Notes under the pieces: generated by a model
Told to the model about the DNA's origin: nothing
The model's database searches: none
The model's input: only the letters and a program-made list of their open reading frames with translations
Shown here: one piece after another, positions 61,956 to 64,000 of the stretch
How the letters are laid out: every line of letters starts with the position of its first letter
Numbering within the stretch: the stretch's first letter is position 1
Program-made: the position numbers and the translations under genes
NCBI GenBank assembly: GCA_023407575.1
Contig: JAEYLX010000075.1
Span: 1-64,000, forward strand
Source: Bacillota bacterium
GTDB lineage: Bacteria > Bacillota > Clostridia > Lachnospirales > Lachnospiraceae
Reading direction: 5' to 3'
Length of the DNA: 64,000 nt

Positions 61956-62609
61956 TTATTTATCTTCTCTTTTTTTCTTCTTTGGTGCATAATCTCTCAT
62001 CTCGGGAATAGCACCTCCTGCTATTGCCCAAAGATATAAACTGGCTACGGTTCCATAAGGCGAATATCGCTTTTTGTATTTCGCAAACTTAACTTTGTCA
62101 ATACTTTTATGATGATATAACATACGCATCCCACGGTGAATTGCCAGATCACCAAAACTAAATACATCGGGACGCTGCATACAGAAGGTCAAAAGCATTT
62201 CAGCTGTCCAAACTCCAATACCTTTTAGAGCTGATAACTTTTGTATCACCTCTGTATCTGTCAATGCTTCTAATTCGTTAATATCAAATTCATTATTCCT
62301 AACCTTCTCTGCAAAATCCTTAATATATTCGGCTTTTTTATACGTCATACCAAGCTTCTGCAGCTCGTTCAATTCAAGAGAGTATATTGTACCAGCATTA
62401 ATCTCACCAACTCTATCAATAAGTCTCTGCCATATGGTTGCTTGCGCTCGAACTGATATTTGCTGCCCAATAATATGATGTATAACAGACGAAAACAGGT
62501 CACCTTCAACCTCCCTGTAGATAGGTCCAATTTGATCTATTGCTGCCCCAAGTAGTTTATCACGCTTTTTTAAATATTCTATTTCCTTGTCACTGTATTC
62601 AAAATACAT
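61956..62609 (-). CDS. DNA-3-methyladenine glycosylase II-like (AlkA/HhH-GPD)
   Basis: The 217-residue protein has the HhH-GPD fold: FSSVIHHIIGQQISVRAQATIWQRL, the helix-hairpin-helix LSALKGIGVWTAEMLL (about residue 130), and the catalytic Asp in FSFGDLAIHRGM. It lacks the N-terminal AlkA domain found in E. coli, like many Gram-positive members. It should remove 3-methyladenine and similar bases. AAGGAGTTAAATTT precedes the ATG. An MGMT-type gene lies 94 bases upstream on the same strand. Confidence 0.9.
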   Translation of the reverse strand: MYFEYSDKEIEYLKKRDKLLGAAIDQIGPIYREVEGDLFSSVIHHIIGQQISVRAQATIWQRLIDRVGEINAGTIYSLELNELQKLGMTYKKAEYIKDFAEKVRNNEFDINELEALTDTEVIQKLSALKGIGVWTAEMLLTFCMQRPDVFSFGDLAIHRGMRMLYHHKSIDKVKFAKYKKRYSPYGTVASLYLWAIAGGAIPEMRDYAPKKKKREDK

Positions 62610-62703
62610 AAATTTAACTCCTTACTAAAAATCTCCTTTAACTGTAGTGTCAAAGTCACCTAATTATATTTATGACAATTTATTTTACGTAAACTTATAC
62701 ATA

Positions 62704-63024
62704 TTAAATAAGCATACCCCATTGGCACTTTTTCATATCAATACAACCATTCTCTAAAAAAGATACCCCTTCCTTATCCAGCATAGCTCGCTGTATCTCT
62801 TCTCCTCCAAAGACATGCTCTGGAGCTAGTTTTCCTGACCTATTAACTACTCTATGACAAGGTAGATTCATATCCTCTGGTATTCTACTCATAATATATG
62901 CAATCACTCGAGCTCCACGTGGTCTTCCTGACATCCAAGCAATCTGACCGTATGTAGCAACATACCCCTCCGGAATATCTGCTACGATGTCATAAACCTT
63001 TTGATACAAGTTTGAATTATCCAT
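62704..63024 (-). CDS. Alkyltransferase-like (MGMT DNA-binding domain) protein
   Basis: The 106-residue protein covers only the MGMT C-terminal DNA-binding domain: YDIVADIPEGYVATYGQIAWMSG...RGARVIAYIMSR. It keeps the PCHRV motif with Cys56, whereas classical alkyltransferase-like (ATL) proteins have Trp at this place. It lacks the N-terminal Ada-type domain, so alkyl transfer by this short form is possible but uncertain; some short Cys-containing members act only in damage recognition. AAGGATAAAGGACTAAG precedes the ATG. It precedes the AlkA-type gene on the same strand. Confidence 0.87.
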   Translation of the reverse strand: MDNSNLYQKVYDIVADIPEGYVATYGQIAWMSGRPRGARVIAYIMSRIPEDMNLPCHRVVNRSGKLAPEHVFGGEEIQRAMLDKEGVSFLENGCIDMKKCQWGMLI

Positions 63025-63202
63025 CTTAGTCCTTTATCCTTCAATCTATCTTTATTTTTCAATCTATATTTAATAATATATCTTTATTTAATATTGTATT
63101 TTTCTTAATCCTTGTTCCTATCTGGTTGTAAATGTGAACCCTAACGCATCTTCTTGTTACTTCTATTGCTATTCACACGCAAGCTAATACCTCATTCGGC
63201 TT

Positions 63203-63303
63203 TCATTATATCATGTAAAAAGCACATGATATTGGTACTTCGTACCAGTGATGCACACTCACTTCGTTCAGCGCTGATATAATGTCTAGCGACATTATAT
63301 CAT
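63203..63303. repeat. Cluster of hairpins with alternative pairing
   Basis: Three perfect hairpins lie in 100 bases: 63208-63216 with 63224-63232 (9 bp); 63234-63246 (GGTAC-TTC-GTACC); and 63275-63286 with 63291-63302 (12 bp, loop TAGC). The left edge CATTATATCAT (63204-63214) recurs as the last 3' arm, so it can also pair with 63275-63284 in place of the last hairpin. It may be a small mobile repeat or RNA element. No gene is seen in 63025-63486. Confidence 0.55.
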
Positions 63304-63383
63304 AAATCGCATATTTTGTGGAACTAATTCAGGTTCTCTACCCATAGTAAAATTTTTAACTTATAGAATATTATAGAAAAAGC

Positions 63384-63448
63384 TTGACATTAAATGATAA
63401 TGATTATAATATTCATTTAGTAAGTTAGCCAAGGCTAACTTACTAAAT
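63384..63448 (+). promoter_or_regulatory. Promoter with Fur-like box and 16-bp palindrome
   Basis: TTGACA (63384-63389), 17 bases, TAATAT (63407-63412) form a strong promoter. A TGATAATGATTATAA site (63395-63409), close to a Fur 7-1-7 box, fills the spacer. A perfect palindrome with 16-bp arms and an AA centre (63415-63448) starts at the expected transcription start. Its inner TTAGCC-AA-GGCTAA resembles DtxR/IdeR/MntR-type sites. Both fit iron control of the binding-protein gene. Confidence 0.75.
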
Positions 63449-63486
63449 ACATAATTTATAATGGAACAAGAAGAAAGGGACATTTT

Positions 63487-64000
63487 ATGAAATTTAAAAG
63501 CTTACAAGTAATTCTTGCAACTATGGTTGCAGCATCACTTATTTTATCAGGTTGTTCAAAATCAACCCCCTCTGATACCAATAAAACCGAACCTACACCT
63601 GTAGAGTCAGAAACTTCTGTTACAGAAGCTCCTACACCTACCGTTGCTACAGAAGATACAGCTGCAGAAACAGTTTATCCGATTACTATTAAACATGCTT
63701 ATGGTGAAACTGTGATTGAAAGTAAACCAGAACGTGTTGCAACTATCTCTTGGGGAAATCAAGACCTTCCATTAGCATTAGGCGTTGTTCCTGTAGGCGT
63801 ATCTAAGGCAAACTATGGTGTTATTGATGACAGCGGTCTTCTACCCTGGACTTTAGCTAAATACAAAGAATTAGGCGTTACAGATCCTGTTCTTTTTGAT
63901 GATGTTGCTGGTTTAGATTTCGAAGCAATCAGTGATGTTCAGCCTGATGTAATTCTTGCCGCTTATTCCGGTATTACTCAGGAAGAATATGATTTATTAA
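63487..64000 (+). CDS. Iron-siderophore-type ABC binding lipoprotein (partial)
   Basis: The frame is open to the window end, so only the first 171 residues are seen. MKFKSLQVILATMVAASLIL is followed by a SGC lipobox (Cys22), a Thr/Pro/Glu-rich linker, and a FecB/BtuF-like (cluster A-II) domain: ITIKHAYGETVIESKPERVATISWG, ALGVVPVGVSKANYG, DFEAISDVQPDVILAAYSG. It should bind ferric siderophore or haem outside the membrane. AAAGGGACATTTT precedes the ATG. Permease genes are probably beyond the window. Confidence 0.88.
   Translation, partial: MKFKSLQVILATMVAASLILSGCSKSTPSDTNKTEPTPVESETSVTEAPTPTVATEDTAAETVYPITIKHAYGETVIESKPERVATISWGNQDLPLALGVVPVGVSKANYGVIDDSGLLPWTLAKYKELGVTDPVLFDDVAGLDFEAISDVQPDVILAAYSGITQEEYDLL

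Noticed and set aside
1..64000. CRISPR arrays, tRNA/rRNA genes, insertion sequences, integrases or phage genes
   Set aside because: I looked for direct repeats with spacers, cloverleaf-like segments, transposase motifs and terminal repeats and saw none that could be supported.

Overview
The window reads as the chromosome of an AT-rich, strictly anaerobic, Gram-positive bacterium of the Clostridia, most likely a plant-fibre-degrading Lachnospiraceae member of the Lachnoclostridium phytofermentans type. This is an inference from low GC, strong AGGAGG ribosome sites, TTGACA/TATAAT promoters, a clostridial-type arabinose operon, a secreted GH12 glucanase, a flavodiiron protein, BspA-type leucine-rich-repeat proteins and two BlaI/M56 sensor units. 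I saw no rRNA, tRNA, CRISPR array, insertion sequence or prophage. It looks like ordinary chromosome with one expanded accessory stretch at 38-49 kb.

Layout. 0.2-5.7 kb: an AraC-type regulator followed by araA, araD and an FGGY ribulokinase, ended by a 20-bp-stem terminator. 5.9-8.8 kb: LysR and TetR regulators, and a ketopantoate-reductase-like gene facing TetR across two matching operators. 8.9-12.6 kb: small MORN-type, Ig-like and membrane proteins and a diguanylate cyclase. 12.7-15.1 kb: a PadR-linked ABC-2 efflux operon. 15.3-18.1 kb: a BlaI repressor and an M56 sensor protease with twin operators. 18.2-25.7 kb: a two-component system with a propeller lipoprotein, facing a heterodimeric ABC exporter. 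25.7-31.4 kb: GH12 glucanase, AlkD, a methyltransferase, a Na+/H+ antiporter and a NapH-like ferredoxin protein. 31.4-35.8 kb: a complete zinc-uptake locus (Zur-type repressor, small His/Cys membrane protein, ZnuA, ZnuC, ZnuB, lipoprotein) behind two Fur-family boxes.

36-50.7 kb: three very large paralogous secreted leucine-rich-repeat proteins, a fourth copy deleted down to signal peptide plus terminator, and a second BlaI/M56 unit on the opposite strand inside the array. XRE regulators flank this stretch, and a CDP-alcohol phosphatidyltransferase lies on one side. 50.7-64 kb: a PDZ/radical-SAM DUF512 protein, a Kup potassium transporter behind an apparent riboswitch with an overlapping terminator, an aldo/keto reductase, a methyltransferase, small hypothetical genes, a WYL regulator facing a GyrI-like gene pair, a flavodiiron protein, AlkA-type and MGMT-type repair proteins, and the 5' part of an iron-type ABC binding lipoprotein behind a heavily decorated promoter.

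The strongest leads are the kup leader RNA, the decayed copy in the leucine-rich-repeat array with its position-matched promoters, the two BlaI/M56 sensor units, and the hairpin cluster plus palindromic operator before the last gene. All names come from reading translated sequence and recalled family motifs; no database search was run.
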